DNA from: Robiginitomaculum sp.
GTDB lineage: Bacteria; Pseudomonadota; Alphaproteobacteria; Caulobacterales; Maricaulaceae
DNA length: 64,000 nt
Reading direction: 5' to 3'
NCBI GenBank assembly: GCA_002733805.1
Contig: NVXG01000035.1
Location: forward strand, 1 to 64,000
In this document: positions 42,534 through 49,260 of the stretch, piece after piece
Position numbering within the stretch: position 1 is the stretch's first letter
Layout of the letters: the number at the start of each line of letters is the position of its first letter
Translations under genes and position numbers: made by a program
The notes under the pieces: model-generated
What the model saw: the letters and a program-made list of their open reading frames with translations, nothing else
Database searches by the model: none
What the model was told of the DNA's origin: nothing

Positions 42534-42743
42534 ATGAAAACTATAAAATGTTATGTATGTGGGTGCGGCGAAGAAATTTACGAAGATGACGACGCGTGTT
42601 GTAATTGCGGAAAACCCGTAGACCAGGGGAAGTTTAAAGAAGAACCCTTGGTAGAAATTAAGCACGTTTCACATACCGAAATAACGATCGACACAAGAAA
42701 ATCAGGGGTCGACATTAGGGACATTTTGCGGCCTAAATCGTAG
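42534..42743 (+). CDS. Zinc-ribbon protein
   Basis: 69 residues. CYVCGCGEEIYEDDDACCNC is a compact ribbon. Behind a TGTCGCATAGGAGTGACTTA element shared with the next gene. Unknown. Confidence 0.55.
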   Translation: MKTIKCYVCGCGEEIYEDDDACCNCGKPVDQGKFKEEPLVEIKHVSHTEITIDTRKSGVDIRDILRPKS

Positions 42744-42767
42744 ATTTGTCGCATAGGAGTGACTTAG

Positions 42768-43004
42768 ATGTATTTAGAAATATTTTTATTAGTTGTAATC
42801 ACTGTGTGTTTTTTAACACTGATCAAACTCAGTTACAAAATCACCATAGCTAATGAGTTCACGCCAAGCCTCGAAAGTTTGGAGATACAAAGGAGTAGCT
42901 TTTCAGAAAACTTCTGGATAGATGAGGCAGGTGTCCACACTTCGCCAAGAGATATGAAGATCATTAGAAAGCGTATGTGGTGGGATAATTTTAACAACGC
43001 GTAA
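42768..43004 (+). CDS. Single-span membrane protein
   Basis: 78 residues, membrane helix ~4-22 (IFLLVVITVCFLTLIKL), then a soluble part with RKRMWWDNF. Preceded by a near copy of the upstream boundary element. Unknown. Confidence 0.5.
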   Translation: MYLEIFLLVVITVCFLTLIKLSYKITIANEFTPSLESLEIQRSSFSENFWIDEAGVHTSPRDMKIIRKRMWWDNFNNA

Positions 43005-43007
43005 AAA

Positions 43008-43104
43008 TGTCGTTAGTAAAAGTTTTGGGGACGCTCAAATCGTCGGGTAACAAGCCCGCAAGCCTAGCCCCATTTTTAATGTCGGAGGATAAAGTTTTGA
43101 AATG
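43008..43104 (+). other. Structured spacer / 32-codon mini-ORF
   Basis: Between two cassette genes. ATG 43008 opens a 32-residue frame (MSLVKVLGTLKSSGNKPASL...) with no RBS. The DNA also forms nested stems: TGGGG (43026-43030) with CCCCA (43088 region excluded; 43068-43072) and CGGG/CCCG inside, followed by TTTTT at 43073. So it may be a terminator or structured RNA rather than a gene. Confidence 0.4.
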
Positions 43105-43281
43105 ATAAAGAAATTAAAAGCTATTAAAGATACAGAGGGTGGCTTCTTCAATACCTGGACAGAGACAAAATGGATCAATGCATCACAGGTTAGAAAAGTC
43201 ACTAAATATAACTTTCACAAGTGGTGCTTTTTCAAGGTCACTAACTACGAAACGAACATGGACACTTTCGCTAAATCGTGA
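43102..43281 (+). CDS. Small hypothetical protein
   Basis: 59 residues: KKLKAIKDTEGGFFNTWTET, then KWINASQVRKVTKYNFHKW. Behind a TGTCGGAGGATAAAG boundary element providing GGAGG. Unknown. Confidence 0.5.
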   Translation: MIKKLKAIKDTEGGFFNTWTETKWINASQVRKVTKYNFHKWCFFKVTNYETNMDTFAKS

Positions 43282-43301
43282 ATTTGTCGGGAGATAGAGT
43301 T

Positions 43302-43466
43302 TTGAAACTAACAATCGAAAACGCCCCTATTGGAACAATAGCCCCTTCTGTAATTGGCGGCCATTGGGTAAAGACTCCTTGCGGTTGGCAATCGCTCGGG
43401 GGTTCCACATTTCCCACGCCTGGTGGTGACTGGGGCGGCGAACTGATACCGCCTAAAACTAAGTAA
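43302..43466 (+). CDS. Small Gly/Pro-rich protein
   Basis: 54 residues from TTG 43302, chosen because TGTCGGGAGATAGAGTT places GGGAG 8 bases ahead; the in-frame GTG at 43278 has no RBS. GGHWVKTPCGWQSLGGSTFP and GGDWGGELIP suggest no regular fold. Unknown. Confidence 0.45.
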   Translation: MKLTIENAPIGTIAPSVIGGHWVKTPCGWQSLGGSTFPTPGGDWGGELIPPKTK

Positions 43467-43513
43467 TGTCGTTAGCGCAGTTTTAAATATTTCATCTTAT
43501 TTGCCCAAACCAC

Positions 43514-43542
43514 TTGCGTTGGTACCAACGGCGTGACACTAT
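43514..43542 (+). promoter_or_regulatory. Promoter with overlapping 14-bp palindrome
   Basis: TTGCGT (43514-43519), 17-bp spacer, CACTAT (43537-43542) with an extended TG. A perfect palindrome CGTTGGTACCAACG (43517-43530) covers the -35 end and spacer and may be an operator. AT-rich sequence lies upstream. It would drive the second half of the cassette array from 43576. Confidence 0.6.
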
Positions 43543-43575
43543 AGGTGCATCGAAACATGAAGCGGGATAAATAAA

Positions 43576-43884
43576 ATGACTAACAAATATAATCTAGCAG
43601 AAGTTGTAGCAGCTAAGACAGACATGCAAATATTAAAAATGATAAAACTGAGAGTACAGAACGAAAAGAGGGCTTACGCCATCGTGTCGTTCTTCGAAAT
43701 GTCCTTATTTGATGAGTACACCGAGAAGACGCAAAAAATGTTAATCAAGGCTGACAGCATAGTGGGCGACGCTAACGACTGGCTAAGAGATTGCGCGGCG
43801 TACTTTGCAGAGGAAAAATGGGACGACATGATACTAAAGTCCGGTTCTTGCTTAGAGTGCCACGGATGGGAAGCCCTATCATGA
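43576..43884 (+). CDS. Hypothetical helical protein
   Basis: 102 residues, helical (LAEVVAAKTDMQILKMIKL), ending with SCLECHGWEALS. First gene after the 43514 promoter; overlaps the next by 4 bp. Unknown. Confidence 0.5.
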   Translation: MTNKYNLAEVVAAKTDMQILKMIKLRVQNEKRAYAIVSFFEMSLFDEYTEKTQKMLIKADSIVGDANDWLRDCAAYFAEEKWDDMILKSGSCLECHGWEALS

Positions 43885-44030
43885 GTCAACCTAAAACAAG
43901 CACCCAAAGGTCGGCAGTAAGGGCCGAAGCTCAAAAGGCGTTAGGTCGTGTTCCTCGCCAAGTTTGGGCCGCACCAGAAGAACACGAGCGCGTCAAATTG
44001 TTCCTTATCGGGCTTCGTAAAACGCTTTAA
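43881..44030 (+). CDS. Small basic protein
   Basis: 49 residues from ATG 43881 (ATGA overlap; an in-frame upstream start at 43791 is internal). QKALGRVPRQVWAAPEEHER resembles small phage proteins that bind nucleic acid, but this is uncertain. Confidence 0.5.
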   Translation: MSQPKTSTQRSAVRAEAQKALGRVPRQVWAAPEEHERVKLFLIGLRKTL

Positions 44031-44047
44031 TGTCGGGGGTTTGAGTT

Positions 44048-44308
44048 ATGACAATACCATTAATTAAGGAATTAAAGTGCAGTTGTGGTAATGAAGATCA
44101 AGAGAAATTTGTTACCACAACTGAGATTGTGGGTAGTGAAAAATGTGGCATATGGCCCTTACAAGAAGTTAGACCAGTAACTAAATTTAAGGGTTTTACG
44201 TGCCTAATTTGCCATGAACTATATGGTGAATGCGATCACGATTACGAAGACATGGGAAAGTATTACCAGTGTACATATCCTAAATGTCAGAACGTCAAAA
44301 CTAAGTAG
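44048..44308 (+). CDS. Cys-rich protein with zinc sites
   Basis: 86 residues. CSCGNE, CLICHELYGECDH and QCTYPKC supply at least six Cys plus His. Preceded by the TGTCGGGGGTTTGAGTT element that recurs before 45001. Unknown. Confidence 0.55.
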   Translation: MTIPLIKELKCSCGNEDQEKFVTTTEIVGSEKCGIWPLQEVRPVTKFKGFTCLICHELYGECDHDYEDMGKYYQCTYPKCQNVKTK

Positions 44309-44329
44309 TGTCGAAGGAGCAAATTTAGA

Positions 44330-44515
44330 ATGAGCAATTATAATACTATTTTAGAAGTGCGGCACCATCTGGGAGTTGCCCGCCTTGAGCTTATGATGTC
44401 TTCTGCGAAACTCGGCCGAACAGTAATGTTTGGTAATACAATAAAAGAAATAGATGACACTGTAGCTGACTTAACAAAAGCTATAGACCAGCTATCAAAA
44501 CACATCGAAGCGTAA
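44330..44515 (+). CDS. Small coiled-coil protein
   Basis: 61 residues, two helices (EVRHHLGVARLELMMSSAKL, TVADLTKAIDQLSKHI). RBS AAGGAG within a TGTCG element. Unknown. Confidence 0.5.
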   Translation: MSNYNTILEVRHHLGVARLELMMSSAKLGRTVMFGNTIKEIDDTVADLTKAIDQLSKHIEA

Positions 44516-44539
44516 TTTTGTCGAATAGGAGAAAGTTAA

Positions 44540-44734
44540 ATGCCAGATATGAGAGAGCCTTACGCATACATAAGCGAAGAAATTGGAGCGCACGAATGGA
44601 AAGCATTAGAAGCAAGGAAAGAAGTCACTCGACTAACTGCCGTTGCAGAGGTTCACGAAATAGCAGCAAGACGGCTTGCTGATGCGCTACGTGAACAGAA
44701 AGAAGCTGACGCAGAACGAGAACAAGACGCTTAA
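44540..44734 (+). CDS. Small helical protein
   Basis: 64 residues, one long charged helix (EARKEVTRLTAVAEVHEIAA, LADALREQKEADAERE). RBS AGGAGAAAG in a TGTCG element. Unknown. Confidence 0.5.
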   Translation: MPDMREPYAYISEEIGAHEWKALEARKEVTRLTAVAEVHEIAARRLADALREQKEADAEREQDA

Positions 44735-44770
44735 ATGTCGTTAGCGCAAATTTAATAATTAGGAGGAATC

Positions 44771-44983
44771 ATGGTAGATCAAAACCTACTCTCGTACCAA
44801 GAGGTCAAAGAAATAGCAGGAAACTGCATGGGGTTTAAAACGGTTGAATTAACAAACGAAGATTACGAAAAGTTAGCTCAATCAAAGGACTCCCTTCAGT
44901 TAATTATTAAATTGATATTTGAAAGCTCGGTTAACGAATTTCTAGCTGAAGCGTGCGAGTTGGCGCTAAGTAAGTCGAAGTAA
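44771..44983 (+). CDS. Small helical protein
   Basis: 70 residues: LSYQEVKEIAGNCMGFKTVE then long helices to SKSK. RBS AGGAGG. Unknown. Confidence 0.5.
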   Translation: MVDQNLLSYQEVKEIAGNCMGFKTVELTNEDYEKLAQSKDSLQLIIKLIFESSVNEFLAEACELALSKSK

Positions 44984-45000
44984 TGTCGGGGGTTTGAGTT

Positions 45001-45186
45001 ATGGGAATGCCAGTAAATGCAGACACGTTCGATAAAATGGTAGATGAAGATATTGACTGGTTAAAGCAAAACGCACCAGAAAGTCATATCTACCGCGACC
45101 ACATAATAAAATGCTTAGAGATGGCAAAAAAGCACTACAGAGAGGTGCAGTTACCAAACATGCCAGACTCGGAATGGGACTGCTAA
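45001..45186 (+). CDS. Small acidic protein
   Basis: 61 residues: VDEDIDWLKQNAPESHIYRD, then HIIKCLEMAKKHYREVQLP. Boundary element near-identical to that before 44048. Unknown. Confidence 0.5.
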   Translation: MGMPVNADTFDKMVDEDIDWLKQNAPESHIYRDHIIKCLEMAKKHYREVQLPNMPDSEWDC

Positions 45187-45224
45187 ATATAAATTATGTC
45201 GAAAAACCGTTTTAAGGAAACGCT

Positions 45225-45407
45225 ATGGTATCACTAGTTATTGACGCGGGAACAGAGGCGCTTGTTAACGCTTTGCGCCAGGTAATGGTAGACTTTACGG
45301 ACGAGCAAAAAGCGCAACTGTTTGAAAAACTAACAGAAACCCGCTGTGACGAGTGCGGCACGGTAACCGAGCACAAGTGTTACTGTTCGCCTGCATATGA
45401 CGAGTGA
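45225..45407 (+). CDS. Small protein with C-terminal zinc site
   Basis: 60 residues. Helical N-terminus (ALVNALRQVMVDFTDEQKAQ) and CDECGTVTEHKCYC. Last member of the TGTCG array. Confidence 0.5.
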   Translation: MVSLVIDAGTEALVNALRQVMVDFTDEQKAQLFEKLTETRCDECGTVTEHKCYCSPAYDE

Positions 45408-45420
45408 AGTGAGATAGTTG

Positions 45421-45448
45421 TTGTATTAATCAAACAGTTTGATATAAT
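45421..45448 (+). promoter_or_regulatory. Promoter of the TTGTATTAATC class, copy 1
   Basis: TTGTAT (45421-45426), 16-bp spacer, TATAAT (45443-45448). An inverted repeat ATCAAA-CAG-TTTGAT (45429-45443) overlaps it. The 39 bases from 45421 match 47586 onward with only two differences. The leader carries three (A)GAAAC copies. Confidence 0.8.
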
Positions 45449-45493
45449 GATTGTGTTGAAACAGAAACCCAGAAACGAAATAGAGAAACGATT

Positions 45494-45655
45494 ATGACCG
45501 AAGCCCAAAAGATCCAAAAAGAAATGTTCCACATGATGGCCGATTTTCGCAAGAACAAAGCCGCTAATACTGTTGAGTGTGGTGCTTTGGTTACAAACAG
45601 AACTTACACCTACCGTAAGACCACAATAATCAAAGCAAAGGATTTGGCGTTATGA
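45494..45655 (+). CDS. Small hypothetical protein
   Basis: 53 residues: basic helix (QKIQKEMFHMMADFRKNKAA), then TVECGALVTNRTYTYRKTTI. It starts right behind the promoter and AGAAACGA leader and overlaps the next gene (ATGA). Unknown. Confidence 0.5.
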   Translation: MTEAQKIQKEMFHMMADFRKNKAANTVECGALVTNRTYTYRKTTIIKAKDLAL

Positions 45656-45993
45656 GTTTATTAAAGAAATTAGCAGTCGACCACCCGTACTACTGCAACG
45701 ACTCGAATTATACCTGTATTGAGTCGAGTAAATCGTGGGCTACCATGACAGGTTTTTTGGATTCATACGAAGACTGTGATATTGATATGAACCTCATTTT
45801 CCGGTGGGATGTTGAAAAGGATACTGACGCGGTGGGTGGGTATCGAGCGGAGGTTTTTATCATGCACCAACGCAAAGGGAATTTTGCTCCACATTCAATC
45901 GCCAGTATAAGCGAAGATGAGGTCGAGCGTTTCCAAGCGTTGATGTTAAGACACTGGGCAGTAATGAAACAAATATGGGAACCGCTATCATGA
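45652..45993 (+). CDS. Conserved hypothetical phage protein
   Basis: 113 residues: LAVDHPYYCNDSNYTCIESS, NLIFRWDVEKDTDAVGGYRA, EVFIMHQRKGNFAPHSIASI. A recurring early-region family of unknown function. Soluble. Confidence 0.55.
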   Translation: MSLLKKLAVDHPYYCNDSNYTCIESSKSWATMTGFLDSYEDCDIDMNLIFRWDVEKDTDAVGGYRAEVFIMHQRKGNFAPHSIASISEDEVERFQALMLRHWAVMKQIWEPLS

Positions 45994-46244
45994 GTAAGCC
46001 ACTAATTTCACTGTTGGCAGCACCGGCAGCAGATGAACCGGTGATTGACACAGGGTTTGTTCGCGATGGAATACGTACCAAGGTTAGAACAGCGTTACAC
46101 CTTGGTATATCGTTGGAAGTTATCACCGCTCGAATAGAACATGAATTTACCGTGGGGTATAACCTAAAGGCATTGGTTGCGCACTTTTACGAAAGAGAGG
46201 TGGCCCATGACCGGATCGGAGCAAGCGAAGAAAGCGGGGTTTAA
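45990..46244 (+). CDS. Small hypothetical protein
   Basis: 84 residues from ATG 45990 (ATGA overlap; 45975 alternative). IRTKVRTALHLGISLEVITA gives two helices of a possible DNA-binding fold. Overlaps the next gene by 38 bp. Confidence 0.5.
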   Translation: MSKPLISLLAAPAADEPVIDTGFVRDGIRTKVRTALHLGISLEVITARIEHEFTVGYNLKALVAHFYEREVAHDRIGASEESGV

Positions 46245-46407
46245 CTCGCTTACAGAGGTATCTAATTTATTGGGTACCAAAGCCAACGGTCAGCCGGTTG
46301 TTAGCGGTCAGACGTTGGACAACTGGTCTAAAGATAAACCACTGCTATTCGCGGCGGTATTGGAAGGCGTGCACATAAGTGCAGTAATGCAGGGACTAAT
46401 GACATGA
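46207..46407 (+). CDS. Small HTH DNA-binding protein
   Basis: 66 residues from ATG 46207 (GAGAGGTGGCCC upstream). FNSLTEVSNLLGTKANGQPV, then SGQTLDNWSKDKPLLFAAVL, is the phage 'SLTEVSxLTGVSRQTLxNW' helix-turn-helix pattern. A likely regulator. Confidence 0.65.
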   Translation: MTGSEQAKKAGFNSLTEVSNLLGTKANGQPVVSGQTLDNWSKDKPLLFAAVLEGVHISAVMQGLMT

Positions 46408-46850
46408 CTACTACATACAATGCGCAGGGCGAAGGCTCGGACGGTTCACAGTTGGAGCACGGGAAGTTATACCGCGCTCGGTTTATGGGGTGTGAAAGTG
46501 ATGGAAGTAAACCGCACACCGAGTACCACACCTACAAGGCTGTTAAAAATGGATTATTGTTTTCTATGTGGCGGACGGACGTACAGTGGTATCACGTTTT
46601 GCATTTCTTCGAGTTCCAAGCCCTGGATTATCAAGTGACGTTTACTCCTGCGATGGGGCAAGACCTAGAACCGTTCGTGCGTGAGTTCGAAACCCATGCC
46701 GAGGCCGAGGCGGCACTAGATATGTTGCTGAAATACACGACCCATTTGCACGAAAATAAATTGATGTATGATTTTCCGCACGAGGGGCGGGTGTACAAGA
46801 TAGAGGGTATTGTGTTGGTGGAACTCGATGGCGACGGGAACCCACTGTGA
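46404..46850 (+). CDS. Hypothetical protein
   Basis: 148 residues, beta then helix: ARFMGCESDGSKPHTEYHTY, EFETHAEAEAALDMLLKYTT, EGRVYKIEGIVLVELDGDG. ATGA overlap upstream. Unknown. Confidence 0.55.
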   Translation: MTTTYNAQGEGSDGSQLEHGKLYRARFMGCESDGSKPHTEYHTYKAVKNGLLFSMWRTDVQWYHVLHFFEFQALDYQVTFTPAMGQDLEPFVREFETHAEAEAALDMLLKYTTHLHENKLMYDFPHEGRVYKIEGIVLVELDGDGNPL

Positions 46851-46975
46851 CTATACCTACTTGGTTGTTTATTGGTGCCATGGTAACTTTTACCATTTTC
46901 AATCTTATTTTTGGATTCGATTTACACAGTACTTTAGGTCAACTTAAGGAGAGTGCACAATGTTACCCAGAATAG
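46847..46975 (+). CDS. Small membrane protein (GTG start)
   Basis: 42 residues from GTG 46847, which overlaps the preceding TGA. One hydrophobic helix (WLFIGAMVTFTIFNLIFG). It covers the AAGGAG RBS of the next gene. Coupling supports it, but it is short. Confidence 0.4.
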   Translation: MTIPTWLFIGAMVTFTIFNLIFGFDLHSTLGQLKESAQCYPE

Positions 46976-47346
46976 AAATAACAGATGGTATTTTGTCAGC
47001 AACAATAAAAATGTCCAATGGTGATACCTCCGCCGTTTTGGCGATGACGAGAATGGTCGCCAAATCGGAAGAGATCGACCCTGATAACGTCCTTGGTGGT
47101 ATTGGTGCCATCATGCACCTGGACTCCTTCGAGATCTACGGGGAAGCTATAGGGCACCTTTACCAAAAGACGTGTGGGGGTGATATACGGCGTCTCCTGC
47201 TAATTATCCGTACCTGCCAGCTAGGACATATGTCGGTTGGTTTATTGCAGGGTTTATCTTTAGGTACCCACGAACTCGACGAGGGACATTGGGCGCTGTA
47301 CGAAGCCAACGTACTTAAGGATTTACCAGGTTTTCAAAAGAAATGA
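46960..47346 (+). CDS. Hypothetical protein
   Basis: 128 residues: SATIKMSNGDTSAVLAMTRM, GAIMHLDSFEIYGEAIGHLY, GLSLGTHELDEGHWALYEAN. Helical. RBS AAGGAGAGTGCACA. Unknown. Confidence 0.55.
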   Translation: MLPRIEITDGILSATIKMSNGDTSAVLAMTRMVAKSEEIDPDNVLGGIGAIMHLDSFEIYGEAIGHLYQKTCGGDIRRLLLIIRTCQLGHMSVGLLQGLSLGTHELDEGHWALYEANVLKDLPGFQKK

Positions 47347-47576
47347 AGACTGTGACGACTAAAGCGCAAATTACTGCCGCTGCAATCAAAGAACATGGTT
47401 CACTTTGTATTTACACTTTCCCCGCCCTTACTATCTACCAGGGGGAAACCCAGTTAGTAATGAAGGCGGAAAAAGGTTACGACGTTGTAAAAATGGTAGC
47501 AGGGAAAATAGTTACAACTAAAAATTACAGTACTCTAGCCGCACTAAAACTAGTTATACGAGTTTTCCACTTCTAA
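47343..47576 (+). CDS. Small hypothetical protein
   Basis: 77 residues, beta-rich and basic (YTFPALTIYQGETQLVMKAE). ATGA overlap with previous gene. Unknown. Confidence 0.5.
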   Translation: MKTVTTKAQITAAAIKEHGSLCIYTFPALTIYQGETQLVMKAEKGYDVVKMVAGKIVTTKNYSTLAALKLVIRVFHF

Positions 47577-47585
47577 CGAAAACAC

Positions 47586-47613
47586 TTGTATTAATCAAAC
47601 AGTTTTATATAAT
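47586..47613 (+). promoter_or_regulatory. Promoter of the TTGTATTAATC class, copy 2
   Basis: TTGTAT (47586-47591), 16-bp spacer, TATAAT (47608-47613), nearly identical to the 45421 promoter. The right half of the inverted repeat is changed (TTTTAT for TTTGAT). Leader with AACAGAAACGAAATAGAGAA, also shared. Confidence 0.8.
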
Positions 47614-47657
47614 GCTTGTGTTGAGAGAGTAAACAGAAACGAAATAGAGAAACGGTT

Positions 47658-47873
47658 ATGAAATTTATCGTAAGAGAGAATGAAAGAGTTAGTATTTCCT
47701 CGGAAGTTTTCGCCACCAAGGAAGAGGCGGCAAAGCAGGTAGGTATGGAATCCGTTTCTTTTGTTGCTGACGGTTACGCCAAGGTGTTGGGCTTCCCTTG
47801 TGGTGGTTACATTGCTAAAGACGTTTTTGGTAAGCCGTTAGAAATCCATGTTCAAGAGGTGAGTCATGAATAG
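47658..47873 (+). CDS. Small hypothetical protein
   Basis: 71 residues: VSISSEVFATKEEAAKQVGM, then VLGFPCGGYIAKDVFGKPLE. First gene of the 47586 promoter. Unknown. Confidence 0.5.
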   Translation: MKFIVRENERVSISSEVFATKEEAAKQVGMESVSFVADGYAKVLGFPCGGYIAKDVFGKPLEIHVQEVSHE

Positions 47874-48171
47874 TAGGGAAGAGTTCTTGCAGGGACTTGC
47901 TTCCCTTCGAGCGGCCATTATAACCCGCGATTGTCAGATAAGGGCTAACCCCCTTCCCCACCTTAAGGCAATGGAAAAACGGTGTGCGGAACTCGAAGAC
48001 CTTTTTAATAAAATAGATTACGCGCTATCCCCCAACATGGTTTTCGATACCTGGGATACGCTGTGCGACAAAGACGTTATACAACGTCCAACCGATATTC
48101 AAGGTGAGGCGCTGATACGATGCAACGCCGCGTTGAAAGTTATTTCTGATTACAACAAAGGTGAGTCATGA
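47866..48171 (+). CDS. Hypothetical helical protein
   Basis: 101 residues: EEFLQGLASLRAAIITRDCQ and LKAMEKRCAELEDLFNKIDY. Soluble. Overlaps both neighbours. Unknown. Confidence 0.5.
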   Translation: MNSREEFLQGLASLRAAIITRDCQIRANPLPHLKAMEKRCAELEDLFNKIDYALSPNMVFDTWDTLCDKDVIQRPTDIQGEALIRCNAALKVISDYNKGES

Positions 48172-48479
48172 AGCCGAATAAACCACACAGTGTGTTACTT
48201 AAGTTGGATGCCTTGGGTGTTATCCATGGCCTGGAAATTGAACAGAAACAAAACGACACCTTCTGTAAAATCATCGGGGAAAGGGGTAAGTGCGAGGGCC
48301 TATGGCGCACCTACAGTGATTTCCTGGATGTTGGTGTGGGTTGGAACTCTATTGCACAGATAAAGAATAAGGACAAGGTGTTGTTGGTCAACTGGCGGGA
48401 ATTCCAAACGCAGTACGCCGTGGACATCCAAGAATTTAAACGACTGGCAGAAAAATTGGGGTTTGATCATGGCGCATAG
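48168..48479 (+). CDS. Hypothetical protein
   Basis: 103 residues: SVLLKLDALGVIHGLEIEQK, GEGLWRTYSDFLDVGVGWN-like segment (CEGLWRTYSDFLD). Overlaps by 4 and 11 bp. Unknown. Confidence 0.5.
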   Translation: MKPNKPHSVLLKLDALGVIHGLEIEQKQNDTFCKIIGERGKCEGLWRTYSDFLDVGVGWNSIAQIKNKDKVLLVNWREFQTQYAVDIQEFKRLAEKLGFDHGA

Positions 48480-48759
48480 TGAAATCGATAAAGTAAAAGA
48501 ACGCCTACGTTTTGCTGTGATGGGGGGTTGTAGTGCTGTGTTTAAACCCCTATTTATATCGGATGATCAAATAGCTATCGTTAGGGTGTTAGGTTTGTGG
48601 GGACAAAGTACCTCATGGCGATTGGCGGCATCGTTGGCTATTTCTGTACCTAGTGCCAGTAATCGCCTCAAATCTTTGTGGGAGTTGGGCTATCTCACGC
48701 GGGAAGAGTTCGCGGCCCCCTCGGGCGGTATCGAATACATTTACAAAGTGGTGGATTGA
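48469..48759 (+). CDS. Winged-helix-like regulator
   Basis: 96 residues from ATG 48469 (GGGG at 48458; in-frame TTG 48463 alternative). SWRLAASLAISVPSASNRLK then SLWELGYLTREEFAAPSGGI is a winged-helix pattern (recognition helix then wing) as in MarR/ArsR-like proteins. Probably a transcription factor. Confidence 0.6.
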   Translation: MAHSEIDKVKERLRFAVMGGCSAVFKPLFISDDQIAIVRVLGLWGQSTSWRLAASLAISVPSASNRLKSLWELGYLTREEFAAPSGGIEYIYKVVD

Positions 48760-48906
48760 ATGAAGTGTAAACTATGTGGTGATGAAACCAAGGTGACCTT
48801 TACTATTAAAATGAAACAGGAAGCCGTTTGCGATTGGTGCGCTAGGTCGATCACCAAACAAAACATTGATTATTTATTAGAGCTTGCGCGTAAAGTAGTA
48901 GACTGA
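48760..48906 (+). CDS. Small zinc-ribbon protein
   Basis: 48 residues. CKLCGDE and CDWCARS form a C4 site; a helix NIDYLLELARKVV follows. TGAATG links it to the wHTH gene before it. The end overlaps the 48899 promoter. Confidence 0.5.
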   Translation: MKCKLCGDETKVTFTIKMKQEAVCDWCARSITKQNIDYLLELARKVVD

Positions 48907-48927
48907 CTATCCCTAATTTGATATATT
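48899..48927 (+). promoter_or_regulatory. Early promoter, ATCACTAATTA class (weak -35)
   Basis: TAGACT (48899-48904), 17-bp spacer with CTATCCCTAATTTGA, TATATT (48922-48927). It aligns base by base with 32254 and 40256. Leader with TTAGAAACGAACAGAGAGG. Confidence 0.65.
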
Positions 48928-48960
48928 GGCGTTGAAGATTAGAAACGAACAGAGAGGATT

Positions 48961-49260
48961 ATGATGGAAATATCTATTCAGTTACCTGCAGAAGCAATAC
49001 CATCGGGTGAGCGGGTTGAGTTATCTTCGTTCTATGTGGGGGTTGGCCCGTCATCATACATAACCGGTGTGTGTAGGATACAAAGGCACTTAACTTTGGT
49101 TGGGGATCAAAAGATACACCCACTAGAAGGTCATGTTTTCTTGGTTACGGAAGAGGGTTTTGTGTGTTTGTATCCCCTGGAACTACCGTTAATTTGGCAT
49201 GTTCGAAAAGGTGCGGAAGGGGTTAACCAAGTAATCGACGCCTTGGGGGATAGCTTATGA
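48961..49260 (+). CDS. Hypothetical protein
   Basis: 99 residues; ATG 48961 and 48964 are adjacent starts after AGAGAGGATT. Beta-rich (LPAEAIPSGERVELSSFYVG, GHVFLVTEEGFVCLYPLELP). Overlaps the next gene (ATGA). Unknown. Confidence 0.5.
   Translation: MMEISIQLPAEAIPSGERVELSSFYVGVGPSSYITGVCRIQRHLTLVGDQKIHPLEGHVFLVTEEGFVCLYPLELPLIWHVRKGAEGVNQVIDALGDSL

Larger units (their letters stand above)
42268..45201 (+). repeat. TGTCG boundary-element array between small genes
   Basis: A TGTCG pentamer shortly after a stop codon, usually followed by an AGGAG-like RBS and T/A-rich bases before the next start. Starts at 42268, 42513, 42747, 43009, 43080, 43285, 43467, 44031, 44309, 44519, 44736, 44984 and 45197. 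Two pairs are near-identical over 20+ bases: 42511-42534 with 42745-42768, and 44029-44050 with 44982-45003. Another pair (43467, 44736) shares TGTCGTTAGCGCA. The array stops at 45.2 kb. Confidence 0.75.
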
